Below, in pieces: positions 36,416 through 53,925 of a stretch of 64,000 bases of DNA. How positions within the stretch are numbered: the stretch's first letter is position 1; each line of letters begins with the position of its first letter. Where the stretch lies: assembly GCA_022113835.1 (NCBI GenBank), contig JAILWY010000006.1, positions 7,936,001 through 8,000,000 of the forward strand, read 5' to 3'. The notes below the pieces were generated by a model. That model made no database searches. It had not been told where the DNA came from and worked only from the letters and a program-made list of their open reading frames with translations. Position numbers and translations under genes: made by a program. This DNA comes from Atopsyche davidsoni. Its lineage: Eukaryota; Arthropoda; Insecta; Trichoptera; Hydrobiosidae.

Positions 36416-36419
<4 letters not shown>

Positions 36420-36464
<45 letters not shown>
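36420..36464. repeat. (TA)n microsatellite
   Basis: Pure TA run of about 45 bases between SGSM3 and jagunal. Confidence 0.95.
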
Positions 36465-36466
<2 letters not shown>

Positions 36467-36764
36467 TGCTACACTTACATACTTATTTACAGCATGTGTA
36501 CCGACCGCTACAACAGCATTCACTTATACAGACAGATATTTGTCCACATAAGTTTCAGTAAGAAATCTACGTTCAATATATCAACCTGATTAATGCCATA
36601 GCTGCCATTTTGCACCCTGAGCGTGTGTAAGAGATCGGTAATGGGAGTAGTGGACATGGAATGATGGTGGAGGGATGTGCTTTGTAAGTACCTTGTCGAG
36701 GTGGGGAGGGGGCGGCTCCTGCTATTGTTTATATAGCCCGCTGCAGAAGGAATATCAGATTATA

Positions 36765-36955
36765 TAATAATGTTATTGGGCAGCAGCAATATGCAGACTT
36801 TTCCTTCCAATATAAAACTGCAGTGTAGAAAAACCCGGTGACCCACTACACTATTTACACCTTAGAAAACCACGGCCACTGGCTCAGCATGAGCATATGC
36901 TCAGTGAAATGGTTGCCAACCTCCTCCGAGAAGAGGCACTTATTGAAGAAACAAT
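36765..36955 (+). repeat. Dispersed repeat family, copy 2 (longest)
   Basis: Starts near TTGGGCAGCAGCAATATGCA, includes GACCCACTACAC and TCAGTGAAATGGTTGCCAAC and ends near GAAGAGGCACTTATTGAAGA. The start matches copy 4 and the middle matches copies 1 and 3. Confidence 0.6.
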
Positions 36956-37149
36956 AAATTATATTTTTTATACTTTTATCTTGATTTTTTTTTAAATCAA
37001 ACTGCATTTCATATTATTTTATAAAATACTATCTAAAAAATAAGGCAATATTTTATGGACGTAACTTGAAAAATGAAAAATTAATTCTGGATTTTTATTT
37101 TCTGGGCTCACACATTACAGTAAAATATTGAATTCTTTTTAAGGTAGTA

Positions 37150-37265
37150 AATATATAGAATTTCAATATTTTTGACAGAGTAATTGATGGAAATACATTT
37201 TAATATTTTTGTGATTTTTCCACATATAGATTTTTATTGGTGACCGGTTGGCACTATCAAACGTT
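37150..37265 (-). mobile_element. Penelope-like terminal-repeat fragment
   Basis: Shares ATATTTTTGACAGAG and CATTTTAATATTTTT with 12,205-12,260, and in reverse TTTGATAGTGCCAAC and CGGTCACCAATAA with the hammerhead copy C region. The hammerhead loop and GAAA box are deleted here. Confidence 0.5.
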
Positions 37266-37551
37266 TGTAGTAAATATATATTTTTTTGATTGATTGACAA
37301 GTTTTATCGATTTAATTTTTTTACGGCACATTATATAAATACTGCGCCATAAAAATATTTAATACACCGCAGAAAAAAACGAGATGATCGATTGCTGAAG
37401 AGTATATTTTTCACGAGAGTGCCTCGGCTGGCAACACGCGCCGCGAAGGGTGTCGCTGAACAATAATTATGTAGCTGAAGCTGGGCTGGCGTTTTAAAAT
37501 AGTTTCAAATGCGTGCATACGGAGGCGGATTATAACTGAAATATCTTCGAA

Positions 37552-40075
37552 ATGGCTACACGAGGCGGACCCATGGTGCTGGGCACCGACGGGGCGGACT
37601 TCGAGCATCGCCAGAGGGTGGCCGCGCAGTACCAGGCCAGGTAAGGAGCCGCCGCCAGCCGCAGACACCAGACATGAAATATGGATTTTTGTTAACGCGT
37701 TTGACAGTTGTCATGAACACAAGACGCCCTCGAGACCGTTTCGCGTCGCACAGTAGTATGTACCCGAGTTGTTTTACTGTAGCCTCGTTTGATTTCGATC
37801 TTTTTTTACTTTTCGCCACATAGTCACTCCGTGGGCGATCGTTCTTATAAATGTCTACCTCCATGCGTTTGTGCGGTAATGGTGTTAATGTAATCTTGTT
37901 TCAGTGCACTCAACAAATCCCGACTGAAGTATTGTATATTTTATCACCATCTTCTATTTTTTGCTATGCTTGCAAAACTGTCTGCTGACATACTAGACAA
38001 ATTAGATATATTTGTGTTAGAAATTGAAGAACTGCAAGTTCCCCAGGTAAAAAAATAAGTTTTTTTTTTTAATGGTAGTGGCTGTGAGCGTTCTGTAGGC
38101 CGGATTTCTAAAATCTAACTATTCATCCGTGGGACAGTCTTATAAGCCACTTTTCCTAATAATTGCTAACTCTTGTATATTTATCACGGTCGCTTTAATA
38201 AAACCTTCCTGCTTGCAAAAAATAGGAATCTCCAAATAAATACTGATTTTTCATGAATATATCAACCGAACCCTGAAATAGGTAGCCGCTTTTGCTATTG
38301 CTTTGATAATTAACAAATAAACTTAGGATCAATGTTTGTTAATGCATGTTTTTGTGTTAGTTTGGTGTGTGCCTATTTTATTAATTATATTTTCAAATAT
38401 CAGTTGCATCATAAAACATTAATTAAATATATCTAATTACATTTTTAATTTTGCGACTGGACATGTGAAAATATAATTTATTACATGCTTTTGTAATAAC
38501 TCATTCAATGATTGATCATTATTTTTATTTTATGCAAAATTGATGTGCTAAGTTACTATGTAAAAATGCGATTATTAACCGATTTCGATGGAATATCTGG
38601 TTGTTTACCATTCTATAGTCAGCCCTGAATATTTATTATGCACTCATTGAATTCTAAATAAATACAGCAAGTGAAAATATAAAAAAATAGCTTTCAGTGT
38701 ATTCCATTTTTTTTCTTTTCTTTTTATATAATTAGGTAGTCATTGTCTTTACTTTATTCATTTTCAAAGTGTATTTTTTGGCAACAGTTTGTAATGAATT
38801 CTCAAATCAATGCTGTAACTATTTCTTGATTTTTCAATGCCGTGCTTACTGCTCTCCAAGCCATTTATTTAAAAACGTTACATCTATCTTGTTTTAGACT
38901 AAAACCAAACAGAAAATTCTTGCAATAGTTACGGCGTGGAGCCTTACTTGAAGTATTAATTTGTAACCCTCGAAAGATTTGATAACGTATTCAAATTTTC
39001 TCACATCAATTTTTTTTTCAGCCTCTATTATGGGAGTACATTTGGTGCTTGTCCATACTTTGCTCGTTTCTGGGATTGGCTGCCATAAAGCGCAATCGGA
39101 TGGTCATGATGAAGAGATACATTATGGGAATAGTCGTGCTCGGCTACCTCCCGCTTCTGTTCTGCTTGTGTTATTACTTCTCCGATTGTTGGCGCTACCT
39201 TACAGGAGATGTGGAAGAGGAGATTGTGGAGGTATCCGATGACGACGATGAGGGAGCTTTGGAATCTAACGCTATACATTTGTGGCAGGTTTGTATTTCA
39301 AATATTAATTCATATTAACGATATTAGAGAAGGTCTGAGCATCCACGACCGTACCAGTCCAATATAAATATTCAACACATAGACCTGTCGGAAATGTTAA
39401 GAAATGGATTTTCACAGGGGCTGCATTAAAAAATCTTTCCTGATGCTTCTGATTATTTTCATTCCTATTTTGTCATTTACGTGACAGTCATATTATAATC
39501 AAATAATAATAGTACTATAGTAAATAATGCTCTTGATATTAGACAAATGTTACAAATCAATACATTTAATATTAGTAACGACATATACTTGCATCTGCAT
39601 TTATTCTAAGAAAAATTATTAAAAATCAATTTCTGCCATTTTGCATACATATGTCTGCTTTTACAATTTTTACTACTTTATTCCAATAACTGAGTTTAAG
39701 GTTAGATATAAATATAAAATTCTGTGGTGTTTTTATCCTAGAACAAAGGTTGACTTTGAAAATCTACAAAGTTTGTTATATCACATGTTTATATAATGTA
39801 AAGGATTGTGGGCTCAGGCTAACTTATTCTAATATAGTTTAATTTAAAACTCACTAATCGTAAAAAAATCAGAAAGTCTATAAAGCTAGTAAGAAATGTT
39901 GAATATTCGTCAGTACATTTATTTAATGGTGTATAAATTTCAGGGCTACCCCTACGGTCTCCTTTGGTTTGGATTTGTGCTGCTAGCCTCCCAAGTACAC
40001 GCCTTTTCTATTTACTTTGCCTGGAACCTGATGAACGCCTGGGCAGCGAGAGGGGCCCTCAGGAAAATGCAGTAG
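37552..40075 (+). CDS. jagn: Jagunal, ER membrane protein
   Basis: Four exons: 37552-37640, 37905-38046, 39022-39288, 39944-40075, giving 209 residues; phases join cleanly. Jagunal proteins are polytopic ER membrane proteins needed for ER organisation and vesicle traffic (oocyte growth in flies, neutrophil function of JAGN1 in vertebrates). Seen here: N-terminus [14 protein letters not shown] and the [10 protein letters not shown] segment; four hydrophobic segments in [58 protein letters not shown] and [20 protein letters not shown]. An acidic loop ([14 protein letters not shown]) lies between the third and fourth. The C-terminus RGALRKMQ is lysine/arginine-rich, as expected of ER proteins. 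Slightly longer than vertebrate JAGN1 (183 residues). Confidence 0.95.
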
Positions 40076-43000
40076 ACAACACCGCCAATTATTATTAAGT
40101 TTTAAATTGTTTACCACATTCGAGCTTATTGCGAATCCTAAAAACTTAAACAGTAAGAGACCTACTTCACTATTTTCAGTTACGCTCTTTACATAATCAA
40201 ACAAATCTATATCAAAGGTTTTTTACCAAAACGATTCTAATCTGAAATTGTCAATTATCTTACAGTCCAAAACTATCCAAGTGACGTCGATACGAATTTT
40301 GAATTTATTTGGTAAAAAAAACAAACATTGAACACAGTTAGTTTCACAAATAATTAATGTTTGATATCCTACCTCATATATTTGATTTATTTCAACGCAT
40401 ATGTACTATCTTTTGTCGCTTTCACGTCACATCGAATAAGGACTGTAAAAATAACTTAGACAATATGAACGTACTGATATTCTTTGTAGCGTTAGAAGTA
40501 TGTTTGTATATTCTGTTAAGACAATAAGTTGCAACACGCGGTGGAAAATGTCTCACGCAGATCAGCTGTTTGCTCTAAATTCTATTTAATATTAAATTAT
40601 TCTCTATCAACTTGTTCCCATCGTTTATGTTCTATTTCATACTAAAGAACTTACGTCGGTGTATTAATGTTTCTTTTTCCCAAAGTAGCAAGCATGACAT
40701 AAAATTAAAGATATTTATTGTAACTGTGACTAAAATTTTGATATGTATACAATTTGTTTCAGAACCTCTGAATAATATTAAAGTTACTTATAAGAGTTGT
40801 CTGTTATCTATCCTGTTATATTTTTGTTCATACTAGTAAGGACAGCAATTTATTACTATGAAAATATTGAATTTGATTGTTATGTGCTCAATGTATAGAA
40901 ACCTTACAAAAAAATTATTTTTATTAAATTTTAGAGTGTTTGGTTGAATAATCTCTCTTCAGGGTTAGTGTATTCTCTTCTTGTTTGATCCGTGGATTCG
41001 TCGGCAGTTTATTGAAAGAACCGTTTTTTATCATGTTGACTTACTAACTTTGTGCAAAGATTTGTGATTATCAATTTTGCATTGAGTGATCTTAAAGTGT
41101 AAGGGGAAAGAATTTTTCCAATTGTGAATATCATAATAGATTTAAAGTAATGTAAGAAACATTGCGTTGGCTATTTTATCATAAATATGTAATTTTATAT
41201 ATACATGATCCCTTTTGTACAGATGAAAAAAAATATTTATTGATGTTTTTACTAAAATATGAATTTAATTTTGTACTTACTGGAGCTTGTTTATTTGTAA
41301 TTTGGATGAATTTTAAACACATTGGCCTTTTTTGGATTTAATGCTAGTGTGTATTATGATCATATACAATATAATTACGGAAAGACGTAACATTAATTAT
41401 TTCCAGTTTAATGGAATCGACTCTACAGTACGTCACTCGGACTTCCCTCGTAGCTCACTCCAACTGAAAAGCTCCAGGCTCCTTCCCTGTAATCCTATCT
41501 AGTACCTAGTTATAATAAATGTATTTCATAGTGGCAAAAGTACATACCATTACACTGTCTCCTTATGTCCATGTACCGGATTCATTTGAATTACTCTTTA
41601 TTCTCATATCTGTGTTATTCTCAGTAGGTCTACATACTTATTACGATGTTTGCTTTCATATAATGTATCAGCTTAGCAATAACTTCTGCATTGTGGAAAA
41701 TATAAAAATCTAAATGTATTTTTGCCACTTAGATGTTTGCTGTTGTGATTTCTTTCTCTTATCTTACTTCTCTCTCGTTACAAGGCGATGCCGTGCGTTG
41801 TCAAGAATTGTTGAAACAATCAGTTGAAAGTAGTTAAGCTCGTAGGCACATGTCTTAGAAAACCCTCCCGTTTTGCGGTTACCGGACTGTATAAAATACC
41901 GTATTCGCAAAATCGTCGGTTCTCTTTCTTGCGCATCTATATTTCTTCATCTCTGCCATACAATTGATACTAAAGTGTGATGCGACCCAGTCAATTGTAT
42001 GGAGTCATGATCTATAATAGTCTGTACTTCTTAGCTCTATCGTGTATCTATGTTGTGTCAATATCGGATAGTGAGTAGATGTATTTGGCATTAATGTAGA
42101 AGAAACACTAGGTTCGTGTCCTCCAACTAGTCAAGAATAGGAGTAACTACATCTGTCTATTGTTATATCATTGTTTTAGCTATATTGAGTAGAGAAATTA
42201 TTGTAATAATAGCCAAAATTATGATAATTAATATTATATATGTATAGCCTATTATATTGAATTTTGTTATTGCTAATTGCGGCCTACTCCTCGTAGCCTT
42301 CGGGAGTGATAGAATGTACTCGGGTTAACGTAGAAAACTTAATGCTCGTCTGTGTATCCTCGTTAGGGCCTCGCTTTTAAGTTTGGTTCTAGATTGTAAT
42401 TGTCTTTGCTCAATGTACATAGTAAGGGCTATCAGTGTCTATAATACAACGTAAAATTAATAATAGATCTTAGTAATTTCTCTACTCAAAAATAGGTCTA
42501 GTACTTATCAAACAAATGTGAATATTCTAACGCATAATTGGTTGTGAAAGATTTTCAAAGAGTTTTTAGAACTAACTGAATGGGCAAAGGGTAAATTTGT
42601 GTACCTTCAGATTATGCATGCTAGCCTTACTCGAAGGTCGGTGAAGATTCAATAGTAGAATTACGTGACCCACTGTAACCTGATGTTGATCCTGACATGG
42701 ATGTTGTGCCTCTGTCTACCGTGTAATAATGATTGTGGTTCTTATATTTATCACTGAAAAATTGCTGTATTTTTATCTAGAATGAAGACATTAAATGTTA
42801 CTATATAAACCCTACAAGTTTTTCTTATTATTATCACCCTATTTTGCATCACCTGTATTATTTGACTGCAGTACTGTTAATCTTTTTACGTTCATTAATA
42901 TTATTAATTTAATTTATATGCCATAGGATTAAATAAGGAAAGATCAGGTATATTATAAATCACTATTTATTTTAAATAAATGTGGTTTTAAAGAACAACG

Positions 43001-43460
43001 ATTGGTTATCTAAATTGTGTATCACAAAACTTCGTAGACCTATACTAGTTTTAACATAACTGCTTACAAAAAAACACTTAAGTATGATTTGTATTTAATA
43101 TTTTTAAAATTACACATGGATTATTACTATGTTGAATGGCAGCGCTTCCGGCAGTAGTATAGTACTAGATATAAAAGTGACAATATTGTAATATGCATCT
43201 GGATGATGCAATACTTTAAAAACCTCCTTTAGAGAGTATTAAGACATTTGTTTTCTCTGAGTATTGTTACGAAACTGTAACATTATCAAAGGAAAACTTT
43301 TAATATTATTGAAGAATCTATCGATTATAAATTTGTATAGATATGATATTAAAAATATGTACATGGTTTACGCGAATGAGAGAAATCAGGGTAATCATTA
43401 TTTTAGGAAGTTCAATATTAATCTAAGGATGTTATTTTTTTGCCGGAAACGCGCTTCTTT
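40076..43460. other. Downstream of jagunal: probable long 3' UTR and intergenic DNA
   Basis: No coding exon recognised. AATAAA-type signals occur near 41,515 and 42,975, so the jagunal transcript end is unclear. Between 42,187 and 42,487 a 14-bp inverted repeat (GAGTAGAGAAATTA) brackets 301 bases and may mark a small transposon. Confidence 0.4.
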
Positions 43461-47857
<4,397 letters not shown>

Positions 47858-49260
47858 CTGCAAAGCAAGAACCACCTTAGTAAGGGCTGTTTGGAAATCA
47901 CCTCCAAGAGTTGCTGAAACATACTTCAGATCAATTTTGAAAACTGGATATGTTTGATAATTTCTCTGTTAAATAATTATTACAGTATAAGTGGCGTATA
48001 CTTATACTATAGCATATTTAATGAAACCCTTGAAAGCATTGATTTTGCGAGTCTAATTCAAGCACAACGCTCTACCAAAATACTTTAGTTCATTCAAGTG
48101 TGTTTTGTCGTACTATACTACTTTTTTGTCAATCTCTAGCCTCGTATCGGTAAAATCAAATTTACAATTTCTGCATGTAAATCGTGAAAGTGTCACATCG
48201 ATAAAATAATAGTTGTCTGATTTTTATGGTGGAAAACCTCTTGCGGTATCTAAGACTTGGCAAAGCTTTGAGTTGAAGCATTCTGTACACTTGCCTCTAA
48301 GAAAAAAACTGATGAGATCGTTGATAAAATCACTCTCATTCAATCAACAATAAATTAAATGATTCCTAATATCGTAATCAATATAATAAAATCAATTCTC
48401 AACCCTTATGTTCTCCAACCATACGGTCAATATCATCAATAGCATTTTCTTTTGTGATACAGTGCGTAGACTGCTTTTGTCTAAATTTGTTAAAAAAAGT
48501 TTGTTTAAATTAGTTGTTTTTGTCAAAATTAATTTTATCCAAATCAATTAGACAAATATCCTTAATTGATTCATCAGTCTTAAAAAAAACTTTTAGAGGT
48601 AATATCCACTGTACATTGAACGATTGATAAAGTTTTCGCAACATTGACATATCGAAGTACCTCAAGCCAGATCGGTTCGCTCTTATTTATTCCCTGCATT
48701 TCAGGTAATAAATTTCAAATACCAGTTAATTACTTAAGAAGCTATAAAGCCCACCAGCCAAGTTAGTAAGAGTGAGGCACACGTGACTCGGCAGACAGGC
48801 TCTATTTCGGGAGTCCCGTGACCTTTTGATTTCCTTTGACCGTATAATGTATTCGCGGTCAAGCCTCGTACGAAGGCACTTATCAGACCAAGTTACTACA
48901 GATCAATATGAACCGACCCTAAACTATTGTTTTTATGTAAATTTGAGAGGAGGCTTCAGGGGGTGTTGTGCTCGTTTACTATACGTACTGAAAATTGCCG
49001 TTGTGTCGCACGTGCTTCCGTAAAACGTTATAGCCACAGGCTTCTAAATATATCACCATTTTTCTCTAATCTGAGCCTTTCACGCTTAACGACATTCTCT
49101 CGTATTCGTTATATCACCCTTCATAATAATACAATCACTAACCAATTCTAATAAATATATATTGAAAATGATTTTTTTTTCATCTTTTTAAACGGTTTTT
49201 TTTTTAAGTAATACGTTCACTCTTTACTGGCGATTTGAAAATTGTTTTACCCATTACATA
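47858..49260. other. Region upstream of the katanin exons
   Basis: Expected to be intron of katanin if the MIT exons lie further right. No exon could be supported. Confidence 0.35.
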
Positions 49261-49261
49261 C

Positions 49262-49465
49262 TGTGACGTTCTCAACCTTATAAGGCCTAGACCTAAGAAA
49301 CTAGAGATCACACTCAAGTCTTTGTCGATTCCCTAGTGAAGCTAAGAAATGACTCGGACTCTACCGGAACTTAAATGACTAAACCCCTTTGGGTAAAACA
49401 ATAACTGACGACTCCCTTGGAGGGGTCTCGTCTAACCTGACCTATCCCAAGGTTAGAACGTCACA
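49262..49465. mobile_element. Possible solo LTR, 204 bp
   Basis: Begins TGTGACGTTCTCAACCTT and ends AAGGTTAGAACGTCACA, so the ends are inverted repeats starting TG and ending CA, as in Gypsy-type LTRs. The adjacent bases (ATAC and ATAT) are a weak target duplication. A MITE is the alternative. Confidence 0.45.
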
Positions 49466-49599
49466 ATATCAGATCAAAAGTCATTAAAGAAAATTTAAAA
49501 CGACAACCTCGAAGCCTGTATCCATCAGCATGGTGCTTTTAAATGACGTCAAAATATTTAATGTTATTAGAAAACATATCAGAGTTTTGTAAGGAAATG

Positions 49600-49735
49600 C
49601 AGCAGCAAATGCAGCAAATACTAAAACTGCGGTTAGCGAAGATTCTTCTTAAGAAAACCACGAATAGACATGGAGACATGTTCAGTGAAATGATCACCGA
49701 CCCCCTCTGAGGAGAGGCATCTAAAGAAGAATAGT
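49600..49735 (+). repeat. Dispersed repeat family, copy 3
   Basis: Contains AAGAAAACCACGAATAGACA, TTCAGTGAAATGATCACCGA and GAGGAGAGGCATCTAAAGAA, matching the other three copies. Confidence 0.6.
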
Positions 49736-49743
49736 AAAAAATA

Positions 49744-50209
49744 TTAACACACTAAAGGCGCGGCGGGTACTAGTACCCGTTTCGCGGACTGCTGTCTAAA
49801 AGCGGGGCGCGTATTAATACCTTTTTGAATGTATTTACTCTTAAAGCGGCAGAAGGTCATTTTACTCTTTAGGTTTACAGCTCGTTATGTTTGTTTAGTC
49901 TCGTCAACGTTACTTCTACCAATACTGTCCAGTGATTCTGAACAAAGTGACAATGAAGAAGTGGAGTGGTGAGAGAATGACAATCCTCCAATTATTGAAC
50001 AATTTTTAGGACAAAGTGGTGTTGTTGTGATGCCAAGTAATCCGCAAAGTGTGTACGAAGTGGTTCAACTTTTTATATGAAACGATTTATTTGACCACAT
50101 GCAAATCAAAGAGTGTATAGACTAGATTTCACGCGTGCAATTTTACGCGAAATTTTCCCGCTACGCACATCAGTTTAGTCAATTTGGTTACCCGCTTAAA
50201 GTGTGTTAA
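49744..50209 (+). mobile_element. piggyBac-derived non-autonomous element with transposase remnant
   Basis: Bounded by TTAA on both sides (49,744-49,747 and 50,206-50,209). The inner ends CACACTAAAGGCGCGGCGGG and, in reverse, CACACTTTAAGCGGG are imperfect inverted repeats. The interior translates, with stops, to SSDSEQSDNEEVEW, PPIIEQFLGQSGVV and NPQSVYEVVQLFI, the style of the acidic N-terminus and first conserved block of piggyBac transposases. About 460 bases, so internally deleted; inactive. Confidence 0.6.
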
Positions 50210-50404
50210 TTCAATCAGGCAATCGCGTTACTGCAAAAACGACCCCCGCCGCTGCGAGTGGCGGAAGTAGTGGTCGGACTGCGGCTGAAAAGCGCCCCTC
50301 GGCTCCCGTTTCAGGGTTGTGTGAAAATATAAAAAATAATCACCCGAATCGCGAGGGCCACTCGCTGTCAAAGGAGGCGAGGAGTTTGTTGTGGATCTGT
50401 TGCC

Positions 50405-50554
50405 ATGGAGACCGCCGGCCCTCCGCCCGAGCCTCGGCGGTGGTCAATATTGTCAAAATTCAGCGACGGGCGAATCGGTCCGTATGGATTTTCATGGCCC
50501 AGATATATGATTGCAGGCATTTATTTGCTTTTGTCCGTTTTAACGTTAGTTTGA
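50405..50554 (+). CDS. Candidate first exon of an unknown membrane protein
   Basis: ATG in a good context (GCCATGG) opens 49 codons: METAGPPPEPRRWSILSKF, then a second part ending in a hydrophobic segment, MIAGIYLLLSVLTLV. A possible donor (gttagt) overlaps codons 47-49, just before the stop. It lies in a GC-rich island (50,220-50,500) that looks like a TATA-less promoter. A short basic N-terminus followed by one hydrophobic segment fits a type II membrane protein or signal anchor. No second exon was identified and I do not recognise the protein; chance is possible. Confidence 0.3.
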   Translation: METAGPPPEPRRWSILSKFSDGRIGPYGFSWPRYMIAGIYLLLSVLTLV

Positions 50555-50766
50555 AATTAGTCGTAGCATTATTGAGTACAGTTTGATTCTTCACACTTTA
50601 TATGTATAATATAAAAAAGGTGAGTAACAAACTATGTGGTAAAACTAGAAATACCATTGGCTGCTGAAAACGGGATATTGCTTTTCTTTCAGCGACAATG
50701 ACCTGCACATAAAAGTCTGTTTAATATTATATTATATATATGACGACTTTTGTATTTTGAATTATC

Positions 50767-50880
50767 TTAACCCTTTCTACTCCGTTGGCGACAATGTGTC
50801 GACATGGTAAATTCCTTTGTAATTCCGTTGGCGACTATAGGTCGTCATAGTGCACGTTTTATTGTTTACCCTATAAGAAG
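50767..50880 (+). mobile_element. Possible piggyBac-type terminus
   Basis: TTAACCCTTTCTACTCCGTT followed by GGCGACAATGTGTCGACATG, then a second near-copy of CCGTTGGCGAC with a GTCGTC half. TTAACCC plus subterminal GTCGAC hairpins are typical of piggyBac-like ends, but the other end was not found. Confidence 0.25.
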
Positions 50881-51479
50881 TCTAGGTGCGTATTAGAGCA
50901 GGTATAAACCCTTTTTGTCAGTTTTGCAAAGTAATTACTGGCATTCGGATATATTCACATTGTTAAATTTAAAAAAAAAACAAACCAAAAAATGTCCGGT
51001 TTTTTGATAAACAAAAGTCTTGAGATCCTTAGTCGTTAGTAATACATATGAATAGAAAGATAATCTTTAAATAACTAATATACAAGCGAACTGAATAGAT
51101 TCCTTTTTTATAGTAATAAAAAAATAAACCCTAAAATTGATCCTTAAAACGACTGATACGAAGTAATTTTTAATGAATACTCCAGCGACTATTATTTTTC
51201 AAAATTTTTATTGAACAAGTAATTTTATAAAAACACATTGATAATAAAGAAAAACAATTGCTTGAAAATTTTTACATGAATTGATTTTATACGCTGACGT
51301 ACGTACATGGAAATAAATTATTCCGTAAACTTTTACTAATATAAGGAATTACGTAATATACTATAAATATACGTAGAAATACTAAAAATCAATTGTTTTC
51401 GTGTGTAGTTTGATTTGAAGCGAAGATAACAATAATGCCTGAGTAGTTTTGTATTGTACACCATCGATTATATTACCAT

Positions 51480-51740
51480 GTATGGGGAACGGTTTCTCGA
51501 ATGCTAGGATAGAAAGTGCACCGGTACCGAGGCTGCAGGTGCCTCACATGTTGGCGGACTGTACTCCGGCGGCGAGCGGAGTCTTTAACCTCCGGGTACA
51601 GTCGGGGCATGTGGGAGCGAGGTCGCTCACCTCCACGGTCGATAGAAAAGCCGCCTCGGACTGGAGAATTACTTATGACGGATGACCACTCCATCGAAAA
51701 GGACGATGGAGTGGCGGAGAGCGCACAATGGAAAATCTAC
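51480..51740. other. GC-rich island without a recognised gene
   Basis: About 260 bases of clearly higher GC content in AT-rich surroundings, open on both strands for 70-97 codons without any motif I recognise. Could be a transposon fragment or an unannotated promoter. Confidence 0.35.
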
Positions 51741-52504
51741 GTTTTTCTACTTTATTTACATAAAATGGCTCCCACTAAGATTTATTTCGTTCCGGTAGCG
51801 ACAGGCTAAAAAGGTATAAACTTTCAAAGGCCGCATACAATAATTTCTTTGAATACAAAGTGGTACAAAATTTAAATAAAATATTTATTTTAGATACCAC
51901 TATGAGCACACATTTATTTTTCACGTCACTACTAGCAATGTGGTCATCATATAATATTGTTGTAACACGTGTAGCATCATATAACGTGAAATTTTTTTTA
52001 GATAACCGCATTAAAAAATAAAAAAGTATACCAGCCAATCAAAAGTCAAAGAATACTCCTATTCAACTTACTGCAATGCCTATTAAAAATAATTCTCGCA
52101 TTTCAATAGGGAAAAATGCTAATTTATACACGGCAGCATTCACTGAAAGTATTTTCCTTAGCGTATAATTGTTTTTTTCAATTTTATTAATTTTCTGTTC
52201 TTTCCGTGGTATTTGGGAAGATATATGATTTTCTTTACTTGATAAATAATTGTTTAATATATATGAGCCATCAGGGAATAACCCTGAGATTTTGGGCATG
52301 AGCATCCCTCATTGCATGAAATATTTTATTATAATTATATTGCCATGTATAAAATTACGTTTTCAAAAGAAAAAAATATGAATTCATTGTATACAATGCA
52401 ATCAATATATTTAATTTATGTTATAGAACAATTGAATGAATCATCTATGGAGTCTTTCGAGAGTTTTTTTTCATTCAGCTATGTCAGCAAAACAATAATA
52501 GACA

Positions 52505-53925
52505 AAATAATTGAATAATTGACCGATAAAATTGGTCAACAAAAGATTTAACGAAAAAAACATTAGTCATCAAAAAATTTCACCTAAATTGGTCGTCAAA
52601 AATACACCAAAAAAAAAATTGGTCATTAGAAAAATTTTCCGAAAATATGATGGGTTAAAAAAATTTTTTGAACAAAAAAATTCGGTCATTTAAAATATTC
52701 AACGAAAATATGATTGGTCAAAAATAAAATTCACCAAAAAAAGTGTTCAAAAACAAATTTTCCAAAAAAAAAAATTTTATCAACAAATTCACCGAAAAAA
52801 ATCAGTCATCAAAATTCAAACGACAATATTATCGGTTAACAAAATTCATCGAAAAAAAAAGTGGTCACAAAAAAATTAACTGAATAAATTATTTGCCTTC
52901 AAAAAATTTAACCGAAAAAAACTATATCATCAAAAATTCACCGACTAAAAATTGGTCATCTAAAAATTCAACGAAAAAAACATAGGCCATCAAAAAATAG
53001 ATCATCTAAAAATTAAGCGAAAATAAATTGATATTTAAAATTTACAAATAAAAAATATCGGTCATCAAAAAATTCACCGACAAAAAATTAATCATCTAAA
53101 AATTTACCGAAAAAAAGGTCATTTAAAATTTATTAACAAAAAAAATTCGGCCATCAAAAAATTCACAGAATAAAAATAGGTCATCAAAATTTCCCAGAAA
53201 TAAAAATGGTTACTACAAATTTACCGAAAAAATTATTTGTCATCAAAAAAATCACTGACAACAAAATTGGTCGTTAAAAAATTGACCGATAATTATTGGT
53301 CACAAAAAAGTTGATTAATTATTATAGGTCAAAAATAAATTTACCGATAATTATTGGTCAAAAAAAGGTGACTGATAATTATTGGTCAAAAAAAAATTGG
53401 CCTATAGTCCTGGTCAAAAAAATTGACCGATAATCACTGGTCACAATAAAATGACCGATAATTATTGGACAAAAAAAAATTACCGATAATTATTGGTCAA
53501 AAAAAATTTACCGGAAATTATAGGTCAAATAAAATTGAACGATGTAATTATTGGTCCGAAAAATTTGACCGATAATTATTGGTCATAAAAAAATTGACCG
53601 ATACTTATTGGGCACAAAAAAATTGACCGATAATCTTTGGTCACAAAAATTAGCCGATGAATATATGGTAAACAAAAAATTGACCGATAAATAATTGGTC
53701 GAAAAAATTGATTGGTCATTAAATAATTGGTCAGCAAAAAATTTTGTCATCCAAAATTCACCAGCCATAAAATTGGTCAAAAAATATTCTCCGAAAAAAT
53801 TATGGGTCAACGGAAAAATTCACCGAAAAAATGATAAGTCAACAACAAAAATTTTCCGAAAAAATTATTGATCAACAAAAAAATTCACCGAAAAAAATAT
53901 GGTCTTCAATAAATTCAACGTTCTC
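52505..53925. repeat. 1.4-kb degenerate minisatellite of A-rich units
   Basis: Dozens of units of roughly 25-30 bases built on TTGACCGATAATTATTGGTC plus A-runs; the left half is more diverged (TTCACCGAAAAAATTGGTCA-like), the right half more regular. The unit core TGACCGATAATTATTGGTCA is palindromic except for one pair. Confidence 0.9.

Noticed and set aside
37411..37864. Minus-strand frames opposite jagunal exon 1
   Set aside because: They overlap the conserved exon and its promoter; no similarity or splice logic.
42187..42487. 301-bp segment bracketed by a 14-bp inverted repeat
   Set aside because: Short arms and no target duplication; kept only as a note in the jagunal downstream region.
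48230..48480. Two short minus-strand segments bounded by AG and GT-like sites (one with GKCTECFNSKLC)
   Set aside because: Considered as upstream katanin exons, but they do not resemble an MIT domain, phases are unclear and I could not match them to any family.
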